Shown piece after piece: positions 33,580-46,800 of a stretch of DNA of 64,000 bases (positions within the stretch are counted from its first letter, which is position 1; the number at the start of each line of letters is the position of its first letter). Both the position numbers and the translations under genes were made by a program. The stretch is from Flaccisagitta enflata (Eukaryota; Chaetognatha; Sagittoidea; Aphragmophora). The DNA lies in contig OZ231126.1 of NCBI GenBank assembly GCA_965153355.1, positions 5,332,001-5,396,000 of the forward strand. Direction: 5' to 3'. Below the pieces are notes generated by a model, which was not told where the DNA came from, did not search any database, and saw only the letters and a list, made by a program, of their open reading frames with translations.

Positions 33580-35835
33580 TCTATCTAAAAAAATGCCGAA
33601 TAAACGCAGCGAAAAGAAAAATATAAATGAGAGAACAAAAATGATTTATCAATCAAATTCAGACTAGACAAAAATGTATAATCACAAAAAAGTAATCTTT
33701 TGTTACTCTCTACTCGTGTCCCTGTTGGTCTAAAAATGTATTCTGCTGTCTTCCATATGTCCTTTTTCCTCAGCTAAAGTATGAAAAATATCCTAATCTT
33801 TAACACTGATCATTTACTTGAAAGAATTACTTCAAATCTAGGCGCCTTTTCTATAAATTTGATGGCCAGTACAAAATTGTTTGCACACCCTGTTGTATCT
33901 ATCCATGAAGTCCCTTTACGTTGTTGTAACGTTTGAAAACCTAAGTTTTTAAAGCGATTCATTCCTCCCTTTTTGACCGTCATGGTTATGGGCATGATTT
34001 TCATGAACTTTGTGTCGTCATTTGTACAAGAATTCTTTCTTTTTCTCTCATTTCTCTGCAAAGGAAATGCGATTCTTCTGGTTTTTGCTTCCTCCTTGAA
34101 TTCGGGCGTCCCGCCTAAGGCAGTCCACAGTCATTGCTCAAAATGATACCGTATGCTTTCAGTTGGTTTTTTTTTTTTCAATCTCGTTCTTAGCTCATTG
34201 TCATATTCAACAAGAATGAATTTTGGTTCCTACCGTATTTTTTCTAGTTAGTACCAATGATGCTTTCATTGAAAATCAACCGACTACTCTTTAATTTGCG
34301 CCCTATCTTTTTGAAATCATCATGAAATTTTCCAGCAGAAACAGTTGAACTCCGCAGTAACAGACCCGCTCTTACAGGTTTACCACCATTAAAGGTCAAT
34401 ATTTTAAGGTCCCAAATGATCATGTTTAATGTGACTTCATCTCTCTTTATAGATGAACCTGAGACAATGGTGAAAGATCTTTGGTCCCTAGGGGACCGAT
34501 GAGGTGGGTCCTACTGTAGTTTAGAATTACCTAGGTAACATACAGTTACACCCCGCTTTAATGGACCCAAGACTAACAGAAATCCGCCTATAATAAATGC
34601 GAAATATTGATCCTTTCATGTCATTACATCAGAAAAAATTTGTTGGTCCATCAATACCCATTATTCCTGTCTTGCATGATTTTACTGTATCCTTATTTTA
34701 TGAGGCACCGGGTAACAATTTTCTTTTGGAGTCTTTTAGAATTCCTACCATTCTTATTCAAAGTAACCCTTGATACGCTGACTGTTGCCGTTTTATCTTA
34801 GCCGCATCTTCTGTTGTATTTTCTTTGCGCCTTTCATCTTCTCAACCTCTCAGAAATGTGCGTCTTTACTTTCGGAATTTCGACATGAAAATTTTGCGCT
34901 TGTAAGGTGGATCGTTTGTTAGTTGAACATTACAGATATTTCCTTAAAATGCTGTCGATATCCTTGCTAATTACTACTTCTAAAACTTATTTATTGCCAA
35001 ATGATTATGCTCTTCTTGGGAGGTTTCAGCGCACATTGCAGGTAGTAGAGCAAGTCGTTCTCTCTATGGATTACTCACTGATATCCTTACTTTTTTTAAA
35101 TTTTCTTCTATCATTTCTTTTTTCATATTAAGAAAATAAACCAAGATAAGGCAGACTCGGTACATAACTCACAGCCGGAATCAAAAGCAGTAAAAAAAAA
35201 ACCAATTAATGTCGAATGTATTTTTATTTTTGATATAATCTTTTTTACTCGTGCTTTTGCTGGATGGTATGTAACTGTCAACACTTTTGACGAATAAAAG
35301 ATCATTCATAACACGTCTGTAAAAGGCCATGCTCGTCATATATGTTTAACTTGGGTGATTTATCGATACACAGATAGACAATGGTAGTAAAGGACAAACT
35401 GACAAACGAACCGACCAGTCCAACACAAAGTTGTCTTTTGAAGAAAAGCATGTAAAAAAAAGGCATGACTGCATGAAGCATGAAGGACACTAGTAGGTGG
35501 TATGTCCGTCCATCCATCTGTCCATCCTTCTATCCGTCCATCCATCTATCCATCCGTCCATCCATCCGTCCATCCATCTGTCCCTCCGCCCGTTCCTATG
35601 ATATCATGCAGTTATGTGAGGTAATTTAGAACAGGTAGCTGTCAATCTCGTGGGCTGATTTCTTTCTTACAGATTTGTTCAAAACGTCATGATTGAATAA
35701 TTGGGGCAGTTATTAATCGTGGCAAATTTGGATGATAAAAAATCTGCCGAATTAAACAATGAAACAATCCTCTCTCGCTTTGAGTGCGATTATTTTCTCC
35801 GAAAAGCTTTGAAACGCGTGTCCAGCTTTTTGTCA
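33580..35835. other. Intergenic, mostly unrecognised
   Basis: AT-rich sequence with a partial pogo-like end (CAGTTACACCCCGCTTTA at 34542) and a TCCATCCG run at 35510-35590. I found no supported exon; short open frames here match nothing I know. Confidence 0.4.
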
Positions 35836-35840
35836 CCGTT

Positions 35841-36114
35841 AAGGGGGCGTTTCTAGTCAAAGACGATCGCGTTTTGAAAGGGCCACTCGGTCGCTCGCTA
35901 CGTTCGTTCGCTCGCACCGCTCACTCCGCTCACTCGCTCCGCAGCGCTCCGCTTCGCTACGCTCGCTTCGCTCGCTCGCTCCGTTCACGGGCTCGCTCAC
36001 TCACATCGCTCACTCCCTCGTGGGACAGTTGAAATTCTTGACTATGTGTTCACAATGTTATCGCGTTTCACGGAAACAAACGCGTTTTTGGCGCTCACTA
36101 GAAACACGCCCTAA
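35841..36114. mobile_element. hAT-like MITE, relative of 5979-6219
   Basis: The left end AAGGGGGCGTTTCTAGTCA and right end CACTAGAAACACGCCCTAA are inverted. The inside has GGCCACTCGGTCGCTCGC and an unusual GCTCGCT/CACTCC-rich block. I could not define a clear target duplication for this copy. Confidence 0.7.
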
Positions 36115-37974
36115 AGGCCGAGATTAAACGCGAGTTGATAACAACCAATCTACTTAACGAGAGACAAGCCCATTTTTATATCAAAATGAGAATAGGAAAA
36201 AAAAAGAATGACTCAAAATGAAAAATAAAACTTTCAAAACGAGAGATAAGAAAGAAACACATAAACCGAAACTTGGAGTAAAAAAGGACCATTTTACAGC
36301 CTAAGATCTAAAGACAAAGATAAGAAAAAAAAACACAGTTTCAAACGTCTTTCCTCTTTCCTCCACCAGCGTGGAATAGATGGAGTAAAAAAGCGACATT
36401 TTTCTTATGTCCAGATCTTCTTTTGTGTCATCCTCAGAAAAAATTAATTTCTACCACCGGCTAACTCTTACGTGCTCCTCATCAATCAATTCGTTCAAAT
36501 TCTTCTACAACATTCATCGTCAAATAAAATTCCTTCATCTTACTTTCCATTTTTACTTCTTTACTTTCTTAGCGTCTTCCTCCGACCAACCCCCACGGAT
36601 TTTGGAATTTTCCAACCATTACTCCATTTCCCTCCCGCTCCATCTTCCCTTCCGAGTTCTGCCATCCTTAATCTTCTCTTTCAGCAGCTCTTTCTGCAGC
36701 TTTTAGCTCTTCATAGACATAAAAAAAAACAAAAAAGGTTTAAACATCGATATCAAAAGATTGTCTGAAACCATCAGAAACTGAGAAAAAGAGAACTTGT
36801 AATGCTGAAAAACAAGATTTGGGCCGTTTGCTAGACATACCAGGCCCAAAACAGGTCAAAATTGGCAGAAAAGCACTGTTTTAACTTTATACAATTTGAA
36901 GGTCAAAGTGAGGAGAATTGGAAAAGGCTTTATTTTGGTGGTTTTCCCAAATTTTAGGTTCTATGAATGGTATTAAAGATGTTGCTAACTTGTTTACATG
37001 TTGGCATGCTTACTTAGTCAAAAAATAAACGAACAAGCCAAAATATACTGGTTTGAAAATATCAAGATTCTCTTATAAGAAGGGAGACAATAAGGTGCAT
37101 CTGAAAAATAAATGGTATTTTGAGCATTTTCAAAGCTGTGTCACAATTGTAAAAATGCAACCATTGATGATTTTGTGCATCCTCCTTGAACATTGTACTT
37201 TGACAACAAAATTGAATTTTGGGCTGGTGCCCTTCAAACCAATTTCACCCTTTTGCATGCTTTTCATACTCCGTCACGGATTTTGAAACACGACAGCCTT
37301 CAAAATCCCGCCATTAATATATCCAAAAAATAGATTTTCCCAGAGATTATCCTGAACTTGGGTTATATCATTAGATGTTACTAAAGGTTGGGCTAAAAAT
37401 CCCGTCCACCGATTTGATTTTTCACGATATTGCCTACAAGCCAACTCAGCTACTTTTTGGGCAAATTTGCGCAAATATCATATATTCTTCAGTGGGTTTT
37501 GCGGTCAAATTCTACAATCTAAGTCCAAAAAAACTATTTGATCACTAATCAGCACTTCAGCTTAGGAGCCAACTCAAAAATTGCTGCTCAGCTCCGAGAA
37601 CCAGAACAGATCTTATGTTTTCCTAGTTCTAACTGATCAGCGTGAGAGGTCGCGAGGGGTGTTGTCTCCTGTCTAAATTTTCTTAAAAATCTTTTCGTAA
37701 TATTAATATTTAGTAATGATAATTTCCACCTCGCGTGGCCCCGGTCCTCGCTAATTTTCTGCTATTATTGTCCTCTTGACCGTGCAGCGGGCTTTCAGTA
37801 GTCTGTTTTTATGATATTGGCGTTAACCTTGCGGTCAGTTGGTTTTCCCCTCGCTGTGGTTGCGTAACATTTCACTCGTCTTACGGCCGTTTCCTCATCA
37901 CCTTTACTTCGTTTCCTCATCACCTTTACTTCGTTACGTCCCCAGGTCCGATCGCCGCCGTGCCATTTTCCACT
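36115..37974. other. Intergenic, upstream of MTFP1
   Basis: AT-rich sequence without a recognised gene. Just before the MTFP1 start, CATCACCTTTACTTCGTT is repeated in tandem (about 37895-37935). A CCCCAG at about 37940-37945 could be an acceptor of a 5' UTR intron, but this is not proven. Confidence 0.4.
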
Positions 37975-39601
<1,627 letters not shown>

Positions 39602-40701
39602 CGTGTGACTGAAATCGTATGTGGAGATTAACGAACCTTTATACTCATTGTAATTGAGTGCTTCAAAACTTTTAAGTTCAGGAGCAACATGACTCATGTG
39701 AATTACCCTTGTGTACTTCACTATTTTTTAAAGGCCCACGGGTTGGCTTGAAATGAGAACCGGGATTGTTAGGTCATTAAGAGATGAGAGCGATCGACGC
39801 GGCCCCAATGGCTCTTCACACGTGCGTGCAAGATTGCATGCTCAGCGCTTATCTCTACACGTCTAAGAACGCAACATGCATTTATCATGCGACGATACTA
39901 ATTGATGAACACTACTTTCTCCCACTCATTACTAAGCCAATAACGGATTACACATTATTTCTACCCCGCGTATTACGGCGAATCTCTCAACTACATTAAG
40001 ACTTTTTCTCCACACATTACGAGCCTTATTATCCACATTCACTGGAGATCCCCTGGATAAACACCAGTTTCCTAGTCATTATCTTAAACTTATGTAACCA
40101 TTTACTCATCGATCTATCTACGTGTGAGAACGCGAGTGTTAAACGGATGGATGTGAACTGAATTTTGCTAATTTCTATCGATTGCTGTCTCGTAGATTTA
40201 AAGTGTGCCGAAATTCTGGATGTGTCGATGATTTTAATATTTTTTTCAATCGCACTTTTCTCCAGGCTTTGTTGTTATCTTTCAAGAATGTATATTCTCC
40301 CGAGCTTGTTAATTGTTTGCCTCCCTCTGTCGTTGATTTTATCACTATTTATTTGATGATTGCTGACTAACGCAGAAATATCAAGCAAGTAGCTAGAATC
40401 ATTAACGGCTTTAAGAATAATTTTATTGATAATCGATACGGGGAATTGAAAAGTAAAAATCCATCACCGGGGAGTAAAAAATATCCGGAAAAAACTGCTC
40501 ATAAAAAAAAACACAAAACATAACAGCAACCAAATTAGTAAATAAACTTGAACGAATAAGTAACGAAAAGAACGCAACAAAGACTGTAAGACATAGCATC
40601 CAGACTTTGATCCAGTTACCGTCCAGAGGGATTTGATACAGGACCCATTGCGGAGAAGTTTATCTCTTGGACTTTGCGGTGCTTCACTGCTGCGATATAG
40701 G
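39602..40701 (+). other. MTFP1-ZNF598 intergenic region
   Basis: About 1.1 kb holding the MTFP1 3' UTR, the spacer and the ZNF598 5' region. I recognise no repeat family or conserved element. Confidence 0.4.
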
Positions 40702-40844
40702 ATGGCGTCTGCCGACGTGATTTGCGACTTATGTCGCGATCCCATCGTAATTTACGCGACCGGCAGCTGCGATCATTCCATCTGTCACACCTGCGCCACC
40801 AGAATGAGGGTCCTTTGCAAACAAAACTACTGCTCCATTTGCAG
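40702..40844 (+). CDS. ZNF598: ZNF598 exon 1 (RING domain)
   Basis: It begins ATGGCGTCTGCCGACGTG and encodes CDLCRDP, SCDHSICHTCATRM and CKQNYCSIC. The donor is CAG|gtatgt at 40845, in phase 2. Only this first donor of the following array keeps the reading frame: continuing past it reads YVPPE and then a stop. Confidence 0.93.
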
Positions 40845-43800
40845 GTATGTGCCACCAGAATGAGGGTCCCATGCAAACAAAATCACTGCCCCATTTGCAG
40901 GTATGTGCCACCAGAATGAGGGTCCTACGCAAACAAAACTACTGCTCCGTTTGCAGGTATGTGCCACTAGAATGAGGGTCCTATGCAAACAAAACCACTG
41001 CCCTATTTGCAGGTATGTGCCACTAGAATGAGGGTCGTATGCAAACAAAATTACTGCTCTATTTGCAGGTATGTGCCACCAGAATGAGGGTCCTATGCAA
41101 ACAAATCCACTGCCTCATTTGCAGGTATGTGCCACCAGAATGAGGGTCCTATGCAAACAAAATTACTGCTCGATATGCAGGTATGTGTCACCAGAATGAG
41201 GGTCCTATGCAAACAAAGTTACTGCTCCATTTGCAGGTATGTGCCACCAGAATGAGGGTCTTATGCAAACAAAACCACTGCCCCATTAACAGATATGTGC
41301 CAACAGAATGAGGATCCTATGCAAACAAAACCACTGCCCTATTTGCAGGTATGTGCTACCAGAATGAGGGTCCTATGCAAACAAAATCACTGCTCCATTT
41401 GCAGGTATGTCCCTGGGGACCGGGGAAGGCTCTGGAATCATTCCATCGCTCCACTCGCGGTTAGAAAGCCCAGGAGCGAAGTTTTGGTCCGCATGTTGAT
41501 AGCCTGTTTTGCCATTCACGATTCGTTGAATTCTGACATTCATTCTAATTTGATGATGTTGTAGTGTTGATGTGTACGGTGTTGCCGATCTTCCTCGTCT
41601 GGGGTAGGTTCGTGGCTGAGCTTCATGACACCTTAATTCCGGTAAATTTTTGTCAAAAATTCTTGTTTAAGTGAAAGCTGACAATTGTTATCTCCTGTCC
41701 TAAGGACTGAGCTCTCCGAGATGGTTTTCGGTTGGGAGAGTCGGAAGTTTTCTTGGTACTCGGCCAAATCGTCGACTTTGTTGGTCGATAAGCTGCACCC
41801 GGGATTTAAATTCGAAGACCGAGACGTCAGGTCAGTGGTGAGACTTGGAAGTATAATTAGTTCCAATTACGTGGTGAAAATGAGACGCGCTGTAACCGCA
41901 TAATGAAATACACTTTGGAAAGGCATAGGTTCCTCACACTACCAGCCAAAACACGGAATGAGTTAAGGTAGAATGATCGTCTCTCACTTTGATCGTTTTT
42001 GGGTCATTGTAGTGTGTGCAATATAAATCTAAAGGAAACTAAATCACTTTTGGGGCGGTTTTTGAAATATATGCAAAAATGGTGTAAATTTAGTACATTT
42101 TTCATCATAACTCTTCGTGGTGATGTTTTCTGGTATTTTTGACTGCAGATTCGGATTCAGCGAGTGCTTTGCGGTTTGTTTGATATGTCACACTGTATAG
42201 TTTTGAAAAAGAAATAAAAAGTTAATTTTTTCATCATATTGCTATAAAATACATTTATTTTTAATGATTTTATAAAAAAATAAGTTTTTACTTCTATTTC
42301 AAAAGTACATAGTGTGACATATCAAACGAACCGCAAGCCACCGACTGAGTCCAAATCTGCGGTCAAAAATACTAAAATAAATCATCACAAAGAGTTATGA
42401 TGAAAAATGTACTAAATTTGTACTATTTTTGTATATATTTCAAAAAGCGCCCCAAAAATGATTTAGTTCTTTCCAGATTGTATTATACATACCGCAAGGA
42501 CTGAAAACCTATCAGAGTTGTAGACGATCATTTCAAGTCAACTCATTCCGTGTTCTGGCGGACAGTGCTCACTGGATTGCTAGATCTATGAGTTAGCCTA
42601 TCGATTTTTAGATGCGTCCTCGTATCTCTAAATGAGGCTTTGTCCGTCTGTTAGTCAGTCCGTGGCGTGTTTTTTTTTTTTTGGTAAAAAATGCTAAGTT
42701 TTGGTAATTTTGCTTTAGACATTGAAATGTTCTTTTGTCCTTTTGGGTTGACGTACCCCTCTGAAAACTTGGGAATAAGTTGGTACACTTGATGACGATT
42801 GATTCCCATAGTGAGCGCCAATAATTTTAATATTTTCTTAGAACTAGCCTTTTTCAAAAATCAGGCCCTAATTCTGAAACTCAATTTTATGGTTTTTTGG
42901 CCAAAAATATAAAAAAAACATGGAATTTTTTCAATTTCTTTTGTTTTTAGAGTAAATTGGGGTAAAATAGATGTTTAAAACCAATATCAGACTCCTAGCT
43001 AAAAAAAAACAAAATTTTACCCCAAAATTGAAACATAGCCCTTTTTTTGAAAATAGGCCTAGACTTTAAACAACAATATCTCCGCTTCTACTGAACCGAT
43101 TTTGCTGAAATTTTGCATGCAAGTAGAAAAAAGGCATATTTTTCTTCACCTAAAATTTTATGGTGATCCGTCAATTCGTTTGGCGTCAGTGCAACTTCAA
43201 AGTTATTTTTTTGAGAAAAACGCGTTTTTTTATGGGGTACACTAAAAAATCAGACGTGTACCCCATCTAGTCTTCTTCAGCACGAAAAACTGACCCTGTA
43301 TGCAAATTTTCAGGCTTTCTTCCAAAGATGCCAAGATCTATTCTTTTATTCCTTTTAGAGACTGGACTACTAATATAGTTACCTAAAAGCAGTTACCGCC
43401 TACCATTCTATTTGCATTGGTAATTCCCTGACATACTTTTATACCGTGCCTTTTTTATTCAGACGGCGTTTCCAAGCGTTACTAGAGCATCAATGTCATT
43501 TATGCGACGCGGATCCTTGTCAGACATTCGCTCTCCTAAAAACTCATTACACTCGGAATCATTCCTTGTTCTTCTGCGATCTCTGCTTGAAACATCTCGA
43601 CTTGTTCTCTCACGAACGGAGAGTGTATGACCGGTTAGTTATGAATATGAGCGACAAGTCGTTCGGCGCCTAAAGTAAGCCAGTGACTTTGTTGCATTTG
43701 ATTGGTTGTTGGTGTGATGTCATGCGATGAGAATTGTACGACCGCAAAGCTCAGTGAATGGAATATTGATTTGATGAGTGAATGGTAGAAGAGGAGATTG

Positions 43801-46800
43801 CTTGAGAAGGAACGTAAGGCCGCTTGTTCAATTCCCTGCTATACAAAACTTTACTCCAGCAAAGAGTTGGCTCGTCATCGTCGTGAGGGTGACACGGAAG
43901 ATCGATCCCATCGAGGGCATCCACTCTGCGAGTTTTGCGACGAGCGATATTTCGACAACGACGAACTCATGAAGCATTTGAGAACGGAACATTACTTTTG
44001 CCACTTCTGCGAACACGATGGCGTCAATAACCAATACTACGCCACTTACTCTGATCTCAAAGGTGAATTTGTTTTGGTCGACTGTATTCGCATTGGCAGT
44101 TTAACAACGTCAGGTTTTGAATGTGGTTTTAAAGGAAACAGGCAGGGGGGGGGGGAGAATAGAATCTAAGGATTTGTAAATGGGGAAGAAAATCAAAGGG
44201 TAGAAAACCGAAAACAGAAAAATATAGAAGATTACTTTAATGTATTGTTTAGTCACCCTAACCAAAAACTGCAATATAGGGGGTATATGGGAAAGAAAAT
44301 CAAGGGCAGTTCGACACCGCGGGGAAGAAAATCAAACGACCAGGGGGGACGGGAAAGAAATCAAAGATCGTGCAACACTCCTGAAAGGAAAATCAGTTGG
44401 GTGGGCGATAGAGCCAAGTGCGATTTTATCGGTGTTGATATTAGACGTTGCGTCTTGCTCGTCAAACTTATATTTCTGTACTCTCGTCACTGTTTCCGTC
44501 ATTTTTCCTCAGCCTCAGTTAAGTAAGTTTACTCTGTACCTTCCCTTCATCAACTCGTCATTCTCTGTGCGAGCAGGGCCTACATTAAATGGTGGGGTGG
44601 GTTAGAAAGTGACATATAACATCTTTCATTCCATCCGAATCTGTAGTTTGTAATCATTGCCGTTTAAATGTTTTCTTTTCTTGTTAGATCACTTTAAATC
44701 GAGTCATTTCCTGTGTGAGGAGGGCGAATGTGCCTCTGCGCAGTTCACCAACGCGTTTCGAAGTGAGATCGACTTGAAAGCTCATCTCGGTTCCGCGCAC
44801 AAGGACAACTACAAACACAAAGGAAAACTCAAGCGTGATCTTCAACTGGATCTGGATTTCGGACCTCAATCAAGGTTTGCACGTTTGACAAACGTTTGTC
44901 TACGTATTTTTTCATCATTTTTAGTTGCGGACACGCGACTCTGAGGCTATGTGGCTATGTCTGTCAGTTGGTCTGTCGGTCCGTTTGTCCATAAACACTA
45001 GTCAAAAAGTGGGAAAGTGTTTTAGAACCTTTAGTGCATGTATCTGTGTTGGGAAGGAGGTTGGGCGAGGCGTTTTGTGTGGATGGGGGTTGGTGGCCCC
45101 TGCCCACCCGTCAGCAACGATATTGTGACCCCACGTCACTTATTCAGTGGTACCTTTCTGCCTCGCTACATGTCCGCCATTGTGTCGAATTTTCTTCCGC
45201 CCTCGAATAGAACTTATTCTTTGTTTACTATCCTCTCAAGCCAAATGAAATGATATTTAGTCGCGTGCTACGTGACTCTATACCCAGCTTTGTCCGTCGG
45301 TTGGTCGGTCGGTCACCTTTTTACTTTTTTTGCGTTTAAGAGCTTTTTGATCACACCGCTCCTGCCCAAATGCCCCCAGTGACTTTCTCCACTGCCCCCG
45401 TCACCCCTGCACGCGACTTAATCCGGCTATGTTTGGAATTCGGAGCGCACAGGTCTAGCCTCGTTTTCTAACATTCTGTTGCACTCTCAAATCTACTATC
45501 TAGCTTTCTTTGACCTTCAATAAAACTTCATTGTAAGATTAAGCTAGCCAGCTATTTCTGTAGCTTTCGGAAACAAGAGCCAAGTCAAGTCTAGTTCCCC
45601 GTAAATTGTATTGACAGATCACTTTCGCAGGATTCCATTAACAAGTCACGAACTGGTGCGTTTGTGTATCGTTTCTTAGCAACGAATGTTTCATATGACA
45701 TGGATGCATAATTGCATAAGATCAATGTAACTGTAACCGCTGTCCGTAGATCGTTTTCCCTATTTCATATTCCGGGCCTTATCATGCTACCAAAAATTCT
45801 TATCCATGAACGCGAAATTGACGCTCGGATGGAGAAAAATAATTCAGAACCAAGATTTTTAAGGTTCTTCTTATACCCTGCAAGAAACAGCAATCCAGTA
45901 CATCTTCTTGCCACTTGCCTCGCTCTTTTCGCAATCGAAAATGGTCTTCTCCTTTCCGGTGCACGTGTACTCGTACTTGGAGACTATGGACTTTATTGCC
46001 GGGAAGTCCCTGGGAAGCCACGAAATCCCTGGGAAGCCCAACGTACGACAAACCACTTTCGCCACTTTGGCCTGTTGTAGGCTACGAATATGCGCCAACT
46101 TAGAGAAATTGAAGGAGAGAAAAAAGTTGTCAGAAATTTTAATGTCCCTCGACCCTAGTATATCTGCTACGAAATTTAAGAAAACATCATTATTTTTCTT
46201 AGACTTTGCTTAATTTATCACAGAGTAAGACCACAGTACTTTTTTTTTGCGATGAAATGGTTATAATAAAGAGAATATGAAAAAATGCTGAGAAAACCTC
46301 ATTTTGACCAAAGTAGGAGAACCGTGTGGTCATGTTCGCCCATCTGCCTTATAGATTTAGCTTTGCTGATTTCAAATCTGTTTTTAAAAATCGTCTGCGA
46401 TTTGGCGAAAAATGGCGAGAGACAAAACAGTCAACCCTTTTCATTAGCGGTAGGAGAATAAATACTGTCATGGAATTGACGCGTAGAGCTGACGCAAACA
46501 ATACATGCATCCTGTTCGCGTTTCTACGCAATTTCATTTATAGTCGCGTGCACGCGACTCTACACCCCGCTTTGTCCATCGGTCGGTCGGTTGGTTGGTC
46601 ACACTTTACTTTTTTTATAAATTTTATTTCTTTAGGGCATTTTAGGTCATATAAGAGTCATTCTAAGTTATTCTAAGTCATTCTAAATGTAAGTCTCGCA
46701 CGCGACTTAAAGGTGTTGGCCTTGTTGTTTTTAGTCGCGGACACGCGACTCTACACCTTGCCGTGCTGGTTGGTCAGTCTATCGGTCGGTCGGTCCGTCC

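Noticed and set aside
33810-34061. 83-codon minus-strand frame (KKGGMNRFKNLGFQTLQQ...)
   Set aside because: It has no recognised homology, no convincing splice partners and AT-rich composition; chance length for this sequence.
37274-37474. 66-codon minus-strand frame (AELACRQYREKSNRW...)
   Set aside because: It looks vaguely protein-like, but no family match or neighbouring exon was found.
37960-37974. Upstream GTG start for MTFP1
   Set aside because: GTG is not a normal start in animals; ATG at 37975 precedes the conserved region directly.
40845-41404. Extended multi-RING protein from the 56-bp array
   Set aside because: The first unit boundary is followed by an in-frame TGA and the period is not a multiple of 3, so the copies cannot add RING modules.
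43798-43859. Upstream in-frame extension of ZNF598 exon 4
   Set aside because: The splice at 43859/43860 restores the conserved YDRKELARHR motif and phase; the extension has no homology.
46541-46727. tRNA-derived SINE or tRNA gene at the GTCGCG hairpin
   Set aside because: The hairpin is isolated; there are no A and B boxes or cloverleaf and no poly-A tail of SINE type beyond a short A-run.
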